DNA from: GCA-2731375 sp047518225
GTDB lineage: Bacteria > Pseudomonadota > Alphaproteobacteria > GCA-2731375
Direction: 5' to 3'
Assembly: GCA_047518225.1 (NCBI GenBank)
Contig: JAKZRK010000080.1
Location: forward strand, 1 to 9,067
DNA: 9,067 nt
Position numbers and translations under genes: made by a program. Shown piece after piece: positions 1 through 6,066 of this stretch. Position 1 is the stretch's first letter, and each line of letters begins with the position of its first letter. Below the pieces are notes generated by a model. The model saw only the letters and a program-made list of their open reading frames with translations, searched no databases and was not told the origin of the DNA.

Positions 1-113
1 CCCCAGCGGGCTTTCTCCAGGTAGGCGGCGCAGGCCGCATCATCGGGGAAAAGTCGCTGGAACTCGGGTAGCGAATGCGGGAATGGGAGATCGGCGCGGT
101 CGAGAACATCCAT
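1..113 (-). CDS. IS1595-family transposase, N-terminal part (runs off window)
   Basis: The minus strand from the ATG at 113 reads an open frame to the window edge, 37 complete codons beginning MDVLDRADLPFPHSL. It continues with a stretch of the pattern F-Q-R-L-F-P-D-D-A-A-C-A-A-Y-L-E-K-A-R-W, characteristic of the start of IS1595-family transposases, where it precedes a zinc-ribbon domain and the DDE-type ISXO2-like catalytic domain. Both domains would lie outside the window. A good ribosome binding site (AGGGGAG) precedes the ATG. The gene starts about 65 bases inside an IS1595-like terminal repeat, which is normal spacing for such an element. Family assignment is from recognition of the N-terminal pattern only. 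Whether the transposase is complete cannot be seen here. Confidence 0.8.
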   Translation of the reverse strand, partial: MDVLDRADLPFPHSLPEFQRLFPDDAACAAYLEKARW

Positions 114-127
114 GGCGCGCTCCCCTA

Positions 128-179
128 TATCCGGTTTGCGACCATTCTAGCCCTAGTGGGTGTGGGTGTAAACCGGATA
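128..179. repeat. 10-bp inverted repeat inside the IS end, ahead of the transposase gene
   Basis: TATCCGGTTT at 128-137 is the exact reverse complement of AAACCGGATA at 170-179, with 32 bases between. The outer arm is the tip of the terminal repeat; the inner arm lies 14 bases from the transposase ATG and next to its ribosome binding site. It could be a second transposase binding site giving autorepression, or an RNA hairpin limiting translation. Function is inference. Confidence 0.6.
147..178 (-). repeat. Terminal inverted repeat of the IS1595-type element
   Basis: Read on the minus strand from 178 to 147, it starts ATCCGGTTTACACCC and continues ACACCCACTA, four variable bases, TAG. It shares about 23 of 32 positions by eye with the repeat at 7588-7619 and the same skeleton with the one at 9001-9031. 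This shared skeleton identifies all three as ends recognised by related transposases. Confidence 0.75.
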
Positions 180-181
180 GG

Positions 182-360
182 CAAGGGTCGATCATCACGC
201 TGACCCCCTTGGGCGAGGTAATGCGAAAGGCCGAACTGCCATAGAACGCCAACTCCACCGGCCCGTCACGGGCCGGCGAGTTGTCGGCCTGAAGCTCGAT
301 CATCCGGTTGTGGTTCGAGGTCATTTGCCAGACGTTCAGGCCGGTATCGATGTCCACCAT
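182..360 (-). pseudogene. MBL-fold metallohydrolase, truncated by IS insertion
   Basis: The first 59 codons (starting MVDIDTGLNVWQMTSNHNRM) resemble the start of MBL-fold, UlaG-like hydrolases, ending in the strand G-V-S-V-M-I-D-P that in the family precedes the metal-binding HxHxDH motif. After codon 59 the frame enters the IS1595-type end and reads unrelated residues, so the metal site and almost the whole catalytic domain are missing. The rest of the gene may lie beyond the IS, outside the window. The start is supported by a ribosome binding site (GAGGGG) in the 20-base gap after the RidA stop. It is the last gene of the operon. A lactonase-like role is possible by analogy with UlaG but is inference. 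Confidence 0.7.
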
Positions 361-380
361 GGCAGGCCCCTCATTCGTCC

Positions 381-770
381 CTAGGCCTTGGCCGCCGAGG
401 CCTCGATCTCGATTACGATTTCGGGCGAGGCCAGCCCATCGACGATCAACAGGGTCGAGGCCGGCAGGGCCGCATCGCCAATGACCTTTTTGCGGGCGGC
501 ACGGTAGCCGTCAATATGGCGCGGATCGGTGACGAAGACAGTGAATTTGACCAGATGCTTCTTGGTCATGCCGTTCTCCTTCAGGCAGGCAAGAATGTTG
601 CGGAAAGCCTGCTCCGCCTGTTTGCGCGCACCATCCTGAAGCTTGCCCTTGGCGTTGATGCCGACCTGGCCGGCGACGACCAGCCACTCCGCACCCGGCG
701 GCACCTTGACGCTATGGGAATAGGCCCCCAGGGGCTTGTGGCTGGCCTTGGGATTTACGAACTGGTTCAT
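381..770 (-). CDS. RidA/YjgF/YER057c-family protein lacking the canonical arginine
   Basis: This 129-residue protein has the length and pattern of the RidA family: GAYSHSV near residue 15 with Tyr17, VAGQVG at 32-37, a helix with the A-E-Q-A-F-R-N-I-L pattern at 52-60, TVFVTD at 77-82 and EIEA near the C terminus. Canonical RidA deaminates reactive enamine/imine intermediates using an arginine in P-A-R-S (Arg105 in the E. coli protein). Here that stretch is PAST, putting Ser at 105, so classical imine deaminase activity is doubtful. It more likely belongs to one of the Rid subgroups found beside catabolic genes, whose chemistry is poorly defined. A strong ribosome binding site (GAGGGAGGG) precedes the ATG. 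It lies 41 bases after the SDR gene and 20 bases before the truncated MBL gene, so all three are probably co-transcribed. Confidence 0.85.
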   Translation of the reverse strand: MNQFVNPKASHKPLGAYSHSVKVPPGAEWLVVAGQVGINAKGKLQDGARKQAEQAFRNILACLKENGMTKKHLVKFTVFVTDPRHIDGYRAARKKVIGDAALPASTLLIVDGLASPEIVIEIEASAAKA

Positions 771-811
771 GACAACACCCTCCCTCTATGTTTCTATCGA
801 AGCGGTTTATC

Positions 812-1570
812 TTACCCGACCGTGCTGTAACCGCCACTAACGGAAATGATCTGGCCGGTGATCCAACTGGCCCCGCCCGAGGCAAGAAAGGCGATCGCCG
901 GGGCAACATCGCCGGGCTGGCCGATGCGGCCGCTGGGATAGTTGCGCACGATCTTTGCCATGTTCTTTTCCAGCCAAGCCTTGTCGCTGTGGCCGGTTTC
1001 AACCAGGCCCAGGGCCACGAGGTTGACAGTGATGCCGTCGCGGCCCAATTCCTTGGCGAGCGACTTGGTCAGGGATATGACGCCGCCACGCGAGGCGGCG
1101 GTGATGGCCAGGTTTTTCTCCCCCACGCGGGCGGAGTCCCCCGCCAGGGAGATAATGCGGCCATTGCCCGAGGCCGCCAAATGAGGCACGGCGGCGTGGC
1201 AGCAATGGATCACCCCATACAGGCCGACGTCGATCTGGCTGTGCCAATCCGAGGGCCCGGTATCCATGAAACGCTGGGGCGTGACGTAACCCGCGTTGTT
1301 GACCAGAACGTCCAGACGGCCAAAGTCGGCCACCACCTGCCCGGTCATGGCGCACACGGCATCGTAATCGGTGACATCGGCGCCATAGGCCCGTGCCTTG
1401 CCGCCATTCGTTTCGATCTCGGCCACCAGGGCCCGGGCCTCCGCTTCCGAGCCGCGATAATTGATCGCCACGGCGGCGCCTTCATTGGCCAGGGCCAGCA
1501 CGATTTCACGCCCCACATCCCGCGCCCCGCCGGTTACCAGGGCAACTTTACCGCCAAGTCCCAGATCCAT
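812..1570 (-). CDS. SDR-family protein with a substituted catalytic tetrad
   Basis: The 252 residues have the length and fold pattern of a classical short-chain dehydrogenase/reductase. The nucleotide-binding parts are present: TGGARDVG at 13-20 (with Asp where the motif normally has its middle Gly), a GADVTD stretch at 63-68, NNAG at 91-94 and a C-terminal SGGYSTVG. The catalytic positions are not. By alignment to the usual pattern, Asn is Gly116, Ser is Gly144 (in SLAGDSARVG), Tyr is Thr157 and Lys is Arg161 (TAASRGGV instead of YSASKGGV). Ordinary hydride-transfer catalysis is therefore unlikely. The protein may bind a dinucleotide or CoA thioester and act as an isomerase, hydrolase helper or partner subunit, but its function is unknown. 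The gene starts 8 bases after the Mo-subunit stop, with AGGATG as ribosome binding site, so it belongs to the operon. Confidence 0.85.
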   Translation of the reverse strand: MDLGLGGKVALVTGGARDVGREIVLALANEGAAVAINYRGSEAEARALVAEIETNGGKARAYGADVTDYDAVCAMTGQVVADFGRLDVLVNNAGYVTPQRFMDTGPSDWHSQIDVGLYGVIHCCHAAVPHLAASGNGRIISLAGDSARVGEKNLAITAASRGGVISLTKSLAKELGRDGITVNLVALGLVETGHSDKAWLEKNMAKIVRNYPSGRIGQPGDVAPAIAFLASGGASWITGQIISVSGGYSTVG

Positions 1571-1578
1571 AATTCATC

Positions 1579-3942
1579 CTACTCTTGTCGATCGCCAATC
1601 AGGCGGAACAGGCGTTCCGGCGTGGCCGGCAGTTCGTTGATATTTATCCCCAGTGGCGCCAGTGCATCCGTGATGGCGTTGGCCAGGGCCGCGGGCGCCC
1701 CGATGGTGCCCCCTTCCCCCATGCCGCGAAAGCCGCCAATGTTGCCGGGCGGTTCGGTTTCAATATGCAGCACTTCCATGGCGGGGATTTCCGCCGCCGT
1801 CGGCACCACGTAATCCAGCAGGCTGGCGGTCAGGATTTGCCCCGAAGGGTCATGGACAACCTCTTCCATCAACGCCGCGCCGATACCCTGGGCGACGCCG
1901 CCGTGGACCTGGCCATCGGCAATCAGGGGATTGATGACGCGGCCGCAATCCTCGGCCACCACATAGCGTTGAATGGTCACTTGATAAGTTTCCGGATCGA
2001 TCTCCACCATGGCCAAATGGCTGGCCGGGCTGGTGGTGCCGAAATAAGGGTCGTACATGCGGGTTGCTTCCAATTCGATGCCTTCGCGCACCTCCCTGGG
2101 CAAACGCCCCATCTCGGAATAGACGGCGCGGGCCAGTTCGCGGAAGCTGAGGCTGCGATCGGTTCCTTTCACAAAGACCCTGCCATCGGCGGCATCCATG
2201 TCGCCTGTATCCGCCTCCAACAGATGCGAGGCGGCTTCCATTACCTTTTCCCGCACCGCGCGGGCCGACATGATCGCCGCGCCGCCCGCCAACACCGTGC
2301 TGCGCGAGGCAAAGGTGCCGGTGCCGTGGGCCACCGCGGCGCTGTCGCCATGGACAACCTCCACATCCCCCACCCGGACGCCCAGTTCCTCGGCGATAAC
2401 CTGGGCCAGGGTGGTTTCCAGGCCCTGGCCGTGGGAGGCGATGCCGAAATAGGCGGTCACCGCGCCGGTGGCATCGATCCGTATGGTGGCCGTTTCGGTG
2501 CCCGTGTTCACCGGCATGCCCGGCGCCACGGAAATGCGGGAGCCCAGGCCCGTCAACTCCGCATAAGAGGCCAGGCCGATCCCGACCCAACGGCCCGCCG
2601 CCCGCGCCGCCGTTTGCTGTCGGCGCAGATCCTGATAATCCGCCGCCTCCGCCACGCCATCCAGGCATTCCATGAAACCGGCCCGCTCCCAGACAATGCC
2701 GGAGGCGGATTTGTAGGGAAACTCCTCGGCCCGCACCATGTTGCGCCGGCGCATTTCCAACGGGTCCAGGGACAGTTTAGCCGCCGCCATGTCGATCAAT
2801 CGTTCCATGACGAAGGTGGAGATGGGCCGCCCCACCCCCCGATAGGCCCCCGTGGGTGTCTTCGAGGTGGCAACGGCCCGAACCCGGCCAAAATAATTCG
2901 GGACGCGGTAAGGGCCGGGCAGAAATGAAACCACCTGCACCGGCTCGACGGCGGCGGTCCAGGGATAAATGGAATAAGCCCCCACATCGCCGATCACCTC
3001 GGCGCGCAGGCCCAGAATGCGGCCCTCTTCGTCGCAGGCCAGTTCCGCCTCGATGTGTTCGTCAAAGGCCTGGTTGGTTGTCATCAGGTCTTCCAGGCGG
3101 TCGGACAGCCATTTTACAGGCCGGCCCAGTTGCCGGGCAAGGATGCAGACCAGAACTTCCTCCGGATACAGCGCGCCCTTGCCGCCGAAACCGCCGCCCA
3201 CATCGGGTGCCACCACCCTGATCCGGTTGCCGGGAAGGTCCAGTATCTCTACCAGGGCATCATGGACGATGCCTGGTATCTGGCTGGTCGAATGCAGGGT
3301 CAGGGCGCGGCGGCCCTGGTCGTAGTCCGCCAAATAACCCCGGTTCTCCATGGCCGTGGGCGTCTTACGGTGCATGCGGAAAGTATCGCCGACCCGGATA
3401 GGCGCGCTGTCCATGGCCCCCTCCACGTCACCTCGGATAAAGGTGCGGCTGACGATGACGTTGGTACCGGCATCTTCATGCAACAGCGGCGCATCCGCTT
3501 CGATATTGGCCACGGGGTCGATGACATTGCCCAGCGGTTCGTAGGTAATGACGATTTGCTCCACCGCGTCTTCCGCCAGATAGCGGCTGTCCGCCACCAC
3601 GGCGGCGACCGCCTCGCCCACGTAACGCACTTTGCCGTGGGCCAGCACGGGCAGTTCCGTGGCGTGATAGTCCGCCATGCGCGAGGTGGCGCGGATCGGC
3701 TGCATCAGGTCCGCAATATCGGCGGCGGTAAAAACAGCGGTGACGCCCGGCATCCGGGCGGCAACGGCACTGTCAATTTCGACAATGCGGGCATGGGCAT
3801 GGTCGCTGCGGGCAAAGGCGACGTGCAGCGTACCCGGCAGGTTCAAATCGTCAATGAATCGGCCCTGCCCGGCCAGCAGGCGTGGATCTTCGACCCGCTG
3901 CACACGGGCGCCGATGATTTTTGGCCGGGCTTCAGCTTCCAT
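1579..3942 (-). CDS. hmfA: Molybdenum hydroxylase large subunit (xanthine dehydrogenase family, probable 2-furoyl-CoA dehydrogenase)
   Basis: At 787 residues this is a full-length molybdopterin-cytosine-dinucleotide-binding subunit of the xanthine oxidase/CO dehydrogenase family. In order: an N-terminal 'hammerhead' domain (about 15-150), VGGGFGGKG at 248-256, GAYRGVGRP at 365-373, SHGQGLET at 503-510, GTGTFASRST at 540-549, VAQGIGAAL at 683-691 and GEGGTIGAP at 742-750, whose Glu743 is the expected catalytic base. AYRGVGR in place of AYRCSFR argues against a true form I CO dehydrogenase. The start overlaps the end of the 2Fe-2S gene by 11 bases and has a GAGGG ribosome binding site. Together with the two upstream subunits it should hydroxylate a ring carbon using water. 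The CoA ligase and HmfE-like hydrolase in the operon suggest 2-furoyl-CoA as substrate; another heteroaromatic acyl-CoA is possible. The family is certain, the substrate and symbol are moderately supported. Confidence 0.9.
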   Translation of the reverse strand: MEAEARPKIIGARVQRVEDPRLLAGQGRFIDDLNLPGTLHVAFARSDHAHARIVEIDSAVAARMPGVTAVFTAADIADLMQPIRATSRMADYHATELPVLAHGKVRYVGEAVAAVVADSRYLAEDAVEQIVITYEPLGNVIDPVANIEADAPLLHEDAGTNVIVSRTFIRGDVEGAMDSAPIRVGDTFRMHRKTPTAMENRGYLADYDQGRRALTLHSTSQIPGIVHDALVEILDLPGNRIRVVAPDVGGGFGGKGALYPEEVLVCILARQLGRPVKWLSDRLEDLMTTNQAFDEHIEAELACDEEGRILGLRAEVIGDVGAYSIYPWTAAVEPVQVVSFLPGPYRVPNYFGRVRAVATSKTPTGAYRGVGRPISTFVMERLIDMAAAKLSLDPLEMRRRNMVRAEEFPYKSASGIVWERAGFMECLDGVAEAADYQDLRRQQTAARAAGRWVGIGLASYAELTGLGSRISVAPGMPVNTGTETATIRIDATGAVTAYFGIASHGQGLETTLAQVIAEELGVRVGDVEVVHGDSAAVAHGTGTFASRSTVLAGGAAIMSARAVREKVMEAASHLLEADTGDMDAADGRVFVKGTDRSLSFRELARAVYSEMGRLPREVREGIELEATRMYDPYFGTTSPASHLAMVEIDPETYQVTIQRYVVAEDCGRVINPLIADGQVHGGVAQGIGAALMEEVVHDPSGQILTASLLDYVVPTAAEIPAMEVLHIETEPPGNIGGFRGMGEGGTIGAPAALANAITDALAPLGININELPATPERLFRLIGDRQE

Positions 3943-4396
3943 TTCTTGCCCTCACCACCGACCGGATCGCCTGCACCACATGCTCGTAACCGGTACACCG
4001 GCAGAGATTCCCCGACAGGCCCTCGCGGATCTGCGCATCCGTGGCCAGGGGGTATTTGCGCAGCAGATCGACCCCGGTCATCAACATGCCCGGCGTGCAA
4101 AAGCCACATTGCAGCGCGTGATGCTCCTGAAATGCCTGCTGCAGCGGGTTTAGATTGTCAACATCGCCCAGCCCCTCCACGGTTTCAATTTCGCCGCCAT
4201 CGGCCTGCACCGCGAAACACAGGCAGGAGCGCGCACTGTCACCATTCAGGATCACCGTGCAAGCCCCGCAAACTCCTTGCTCGCAGCCCACGTGGGTGCC
4301 GGTCAGGCCCAAATCGTGGCGCAGGAAATCCGCCAGCAACAGGCGCGGTTCCACCTCCCGCTCGTAGGCCACGCCATTCACGGTTACGCGTATCAT
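3932..4396 (-). CDS. hmfC: Molybdenum hydroxylase 2Fe-2S subunit
   Basis: Electron-transfer subunit with two [2Fe-2S] clusters, passing electrons from the Mo centre to FAD. Counting from the chosen ATG at 4396, it has 154 residues, the usual length. An in-frame ATG at 4417 would add seven residues (MATGGRI), lying inside the upstream gene. The start at 4396 is preferred because its ATGA overlaps the TGA of the FAD gene, a typical coupling arrangement, and MIRVTVNGV is the family's usual beginning. Numbered from 4417, the plant-type cluster cysteines are C45, C50, C53 and C65 (GCEQGVCGAC then C), and the second cluster uses C104, C107, C139 and C141 (CGFC and CRC). All eight ligands are present, so the subunit should be functional. 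Confidence 0.93.
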   Translation of the reverse strand: MIRVTVNGVAYEREVEPRLLLADFLRHDLGLTGTHVGCEQGVCGACTVILNGDSARSCLCFAVQADGGEIETVEGLGDVDNLNPLQQAFQEHHALQCGFCTPGMLMTGVDLLRKYPLATDAQIREGLSGNLCRCTGYEHVVQAIRSVVRARNGS

Positions 4397-5235
4397 AATG
4401 CGTCCGCCCGTTGCCATGCGGCGTTCAGTGCCCGGCGGGTCAGAACGCCAACCAGATGACGGCGATAATCGGCGGAGCCATGCAGATCGCCGTTGGGCGA
4501 GACCCCATCCCGCGCCGCCGCCGCCGCCATATCGATACTGGACCTACCCGTCAAAAGCGCTTCCGCCGCCGACAGGCGTAGGGGCGTATCATGAGCGCCG
4601 ATCACCACGATCCGGGCTTCGGCGACTTCGACACCCGACAGGCTGACCGTGGCGCCCACGGCGGCCAGGGCGAAGTCGCCGGAGCGGCGGGCAAATTCCT
4701 CAAAGCCCCAGCCCGTCCGGGGCGGTAGTGGCGGCAATTGGATCTCGGTCAGGATTTCATCGTCGGCCAGAACGGTGCTGAGGGCGTTTTCAAAAAACGC
4801 CGCCGCCGCGATGGTTCGCCGGGTGGTCTTCAGTTGCGCATTTAGCAACAGCATCAGGCCCGGCAATTCAGCCGCCGGGTCGCCATGGCATAAACTGCCC
4901 CCGATGGTGCCGCGGTTTCGAATGGCTAGATGCGCCACGTGCGGCATGGCGGCGTTGAGCACGGGGAAACGTTGGCGCACCAGATCAGAGGTTTCCAATG
5001 TGTGGTGCCGGGTCAAGGCGCCAATGCGCAGACCGCCGCCGCCGTCCTCCGCGATAAAGTCCAGGCCGGGGATGCGGGTGATATCGACCAGAAGCGACGG
5101 CGCCAGCAGGCGGAAATTCAACATGGGCACCAGGCTTTGCCCGCCGGCGATCACCTTCGCCTCTCCATCCGCCAGGGCGGCGGCGGCCTGCGCCAAAGAG
5201 GTGGCGGCAAGATATTCAAAGGCCGGCGGTTTCAC
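4393..5235 (-). CDS. hmfB: Molybdenum hydroxylase FAD-binding subunit (CoxM type), GTG start
   Basis: The 280 residues match the medium subunit of CO dehydrogenase-type enzymes, which takes electrons from the 2Fe-2S subunit. The two FAD pyrophosphate-binding motifs are visible: AGGQSL at 30-35 and the segment RNRGTIGGS at 106-114, followed by LCHGDPAAELP. The C-terminal domain (from about 170) is of normal size. There is no insertion of the kind carrying a 4Fe-4S cluster in 4-hydroxybenzoyl-CoA reductase, so this is an oxidative hydroxylase subunit. The start is GTG at 5235, three bases after the stop of the crotonase-like gene, with AAGGGCG upstream; no better start fits. The gene ends in an ATGA overlap with the 2Fe-2S subunit. 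Confidence 0.92.
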   Translation of the reverse strand: MKPPAFEYLAATSLAQAAAALADGEAKVIAGGQSLVPMLNFRLLAPSLLVDITRIPGLDFIAEDGGGGLRIGALTRHHTLETSDLVRQRFPVLNAAMPHVAHLAIRNRGTIGGSLCHGDPAAELPGLMLLLNAQLKTTRRTIAAAAFFENALSTVLADDEILTEIQLPPLPPRTGWGFEEFARRSGDFALAAVGATVSLSGVEVAEARIVVIGAHDTPLRLSAAEALLTGRSSIDMAAAAARDGVSPNGDLHGSADYRRHLVGVLTRRALNAAWQRADAL

Positions 5236-5238
5236 CGC

Positions 5239-6048
5239 TTAGACGCCCTTGAACTTGGCCTTGCGTTTGCCGTGGAAGGCTTCCACACCCTCCTTGAAAT
5301 CCTCCGACATCCGCAGGCGGCCATAGGCATTGCCTTCGATCTCGATACCGGCCTCCAGCGTCGTGTTCTGGGCCGCATTCAACACGCCCTTGATGGTGCG
5401 CTGGGCCAGAGGCGAGAATTCGCGCAACTCGTCCACGAAGGCATCCACGGTTTCTTCCAGCTTGGCATCGGGGACACAGTCCAGGACCATGCCCCAATCC
5501 TTGGCCTCAGCGCCCGATACCCGGCGCGAGCGGAAGGTCATATCCTTGGTCCGTTGAATGCCGATCATGTGCAGCAGGCGGATCGAACCGCCCGAGCCGG
5601 GGATCTGGCCAATGCGTTGTTCCGGCAGGGCAAATCGCGCCGTTTCCGAACAAATACGGAAATCGCAGGCCAGGGGCAGTTCGAAGCCGACGCCGAAGCT
5701 GTAACCGCGAATTTGCGCCACCACCGGTTTGTGACAGCGCGCCGGGGCGGCTATGTTATTGGCCAGTTCAGAGACATGTTCCGGCGAGGCGGCCAGAAAG
5801 CCGGCGATGTTGCCACCGGAGGAAAAATGCTCACCTTCGGCCCGCAGCACGATCACGCGGACCCGGTCGTCGTGGTCCAACGCCTCGAACACCAGGCGCA
5901 TCTGGTCGCGTTGAGGCATCTCGATGACGTTCAAGGGCGGGCGGTCCAGAATGATATCGGCGCGCTCCCGCTCCGGGTCGATCTGCACTCGAAATCCGTC
6001 GAGATTTTCCAGCAATTCAGCCCGCTGGCTTTCAAAGGACCTGGACAT
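5239..6048 (-). CDS. hmfE: Crotonase-family protein, probable 2-oxoglutaroyl-CoA hydrolase
   Basis: The 269-residue protein is a crotonase-superfamily member. Oxyanion-hole segments are HFSSGGN at 74-80 and GYSFGVGFELPLACDFRI at 115-132. Both glutamates equivalent to the enoyl-CoA hydratase pair are kept: Glu123 in GFEL and Glu143 in LPEQRIG, followed by QIPGSGGSIRL. The N-terminal stretch (DGFRVQIDPERERADIILD) and the central PPLNVI..PQRDQ pattern closely resemble, from memory, the HmfE proteins of furoate clusters, which hydrolyse 2-oxoglutaroyl-CoA to 2-oxoglutarate. A generic enoyl-CoA hydratase/isomerase is the alternative. It starts 18 bases after the ligase stop, with AGGGAG and a close AGGA upstream of the ATG, and ends three bases before the FAD subunit. 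Confidence 0.85.
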   Translation of the reverse strand: MSRSFESQRAELLENLDGFRVQIDPERERADIILDRPPLNVIEMPQRDQMRLVFEALDHDDRVRVIVLRAEGEHFSSGGNIAGFLAASPEHVSELANNIAAPARCHKPVVAQIRGYSFGVGFELPLACDFRICSETARFALPEQRIGQIPGSGGSIRLLHMIGIQRTKDMTFRSRRVSGAEAKDWGMVLDCVPDAKLEETVDAFVDELREFSPLAQRTIKGVLNAAQNTTLEAGIEIEGNAYGRLRMSEDFKEGVEAFHGKRKAKFKGV

Positions 6049-6066
6049 ATCCTGCTTACTCCCTAA

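Larger units (their letters stand above)
1..180 (-). mobile_element. IS1595-type insertion sequence, 5' end (partial)
   Basis: The boundary lies near 179-181, where the reading frame of the MBL-fold gene (360 to about 182) stops matching its family and the sequence ATCCGGTT (read on the minus strand from 178) begins. Inside this end are the transposase ribosome binding site and start. The distal end is outside the window, so length, completeness and target duplication cannot be assessed. IS1595 elements usually make 8-bp target duplications; the left copy should be close to the bases at 181-188. Confidence 0.75.

Noticed and set aside
788..4398. Long plus-strand open frames (for example 788-1813, 1585-2928 and 3055-4398)
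   Set aside because: They are antisense to SDR and Mo hydroxylase genes with clear motifs, and their arginine-, histidine- and proline-rich translations are typical of shadows in high-GC DNA.
1579..5235. CO dehydrogenase or 4-hydroxybenzoyl-CoA reductase
   Set aside because: The large subunit has AYRGVGR rather than AYRCSFR, and the FAD subunit is only 280 residues without the 4Fe-4S insertion expected of the reductase.
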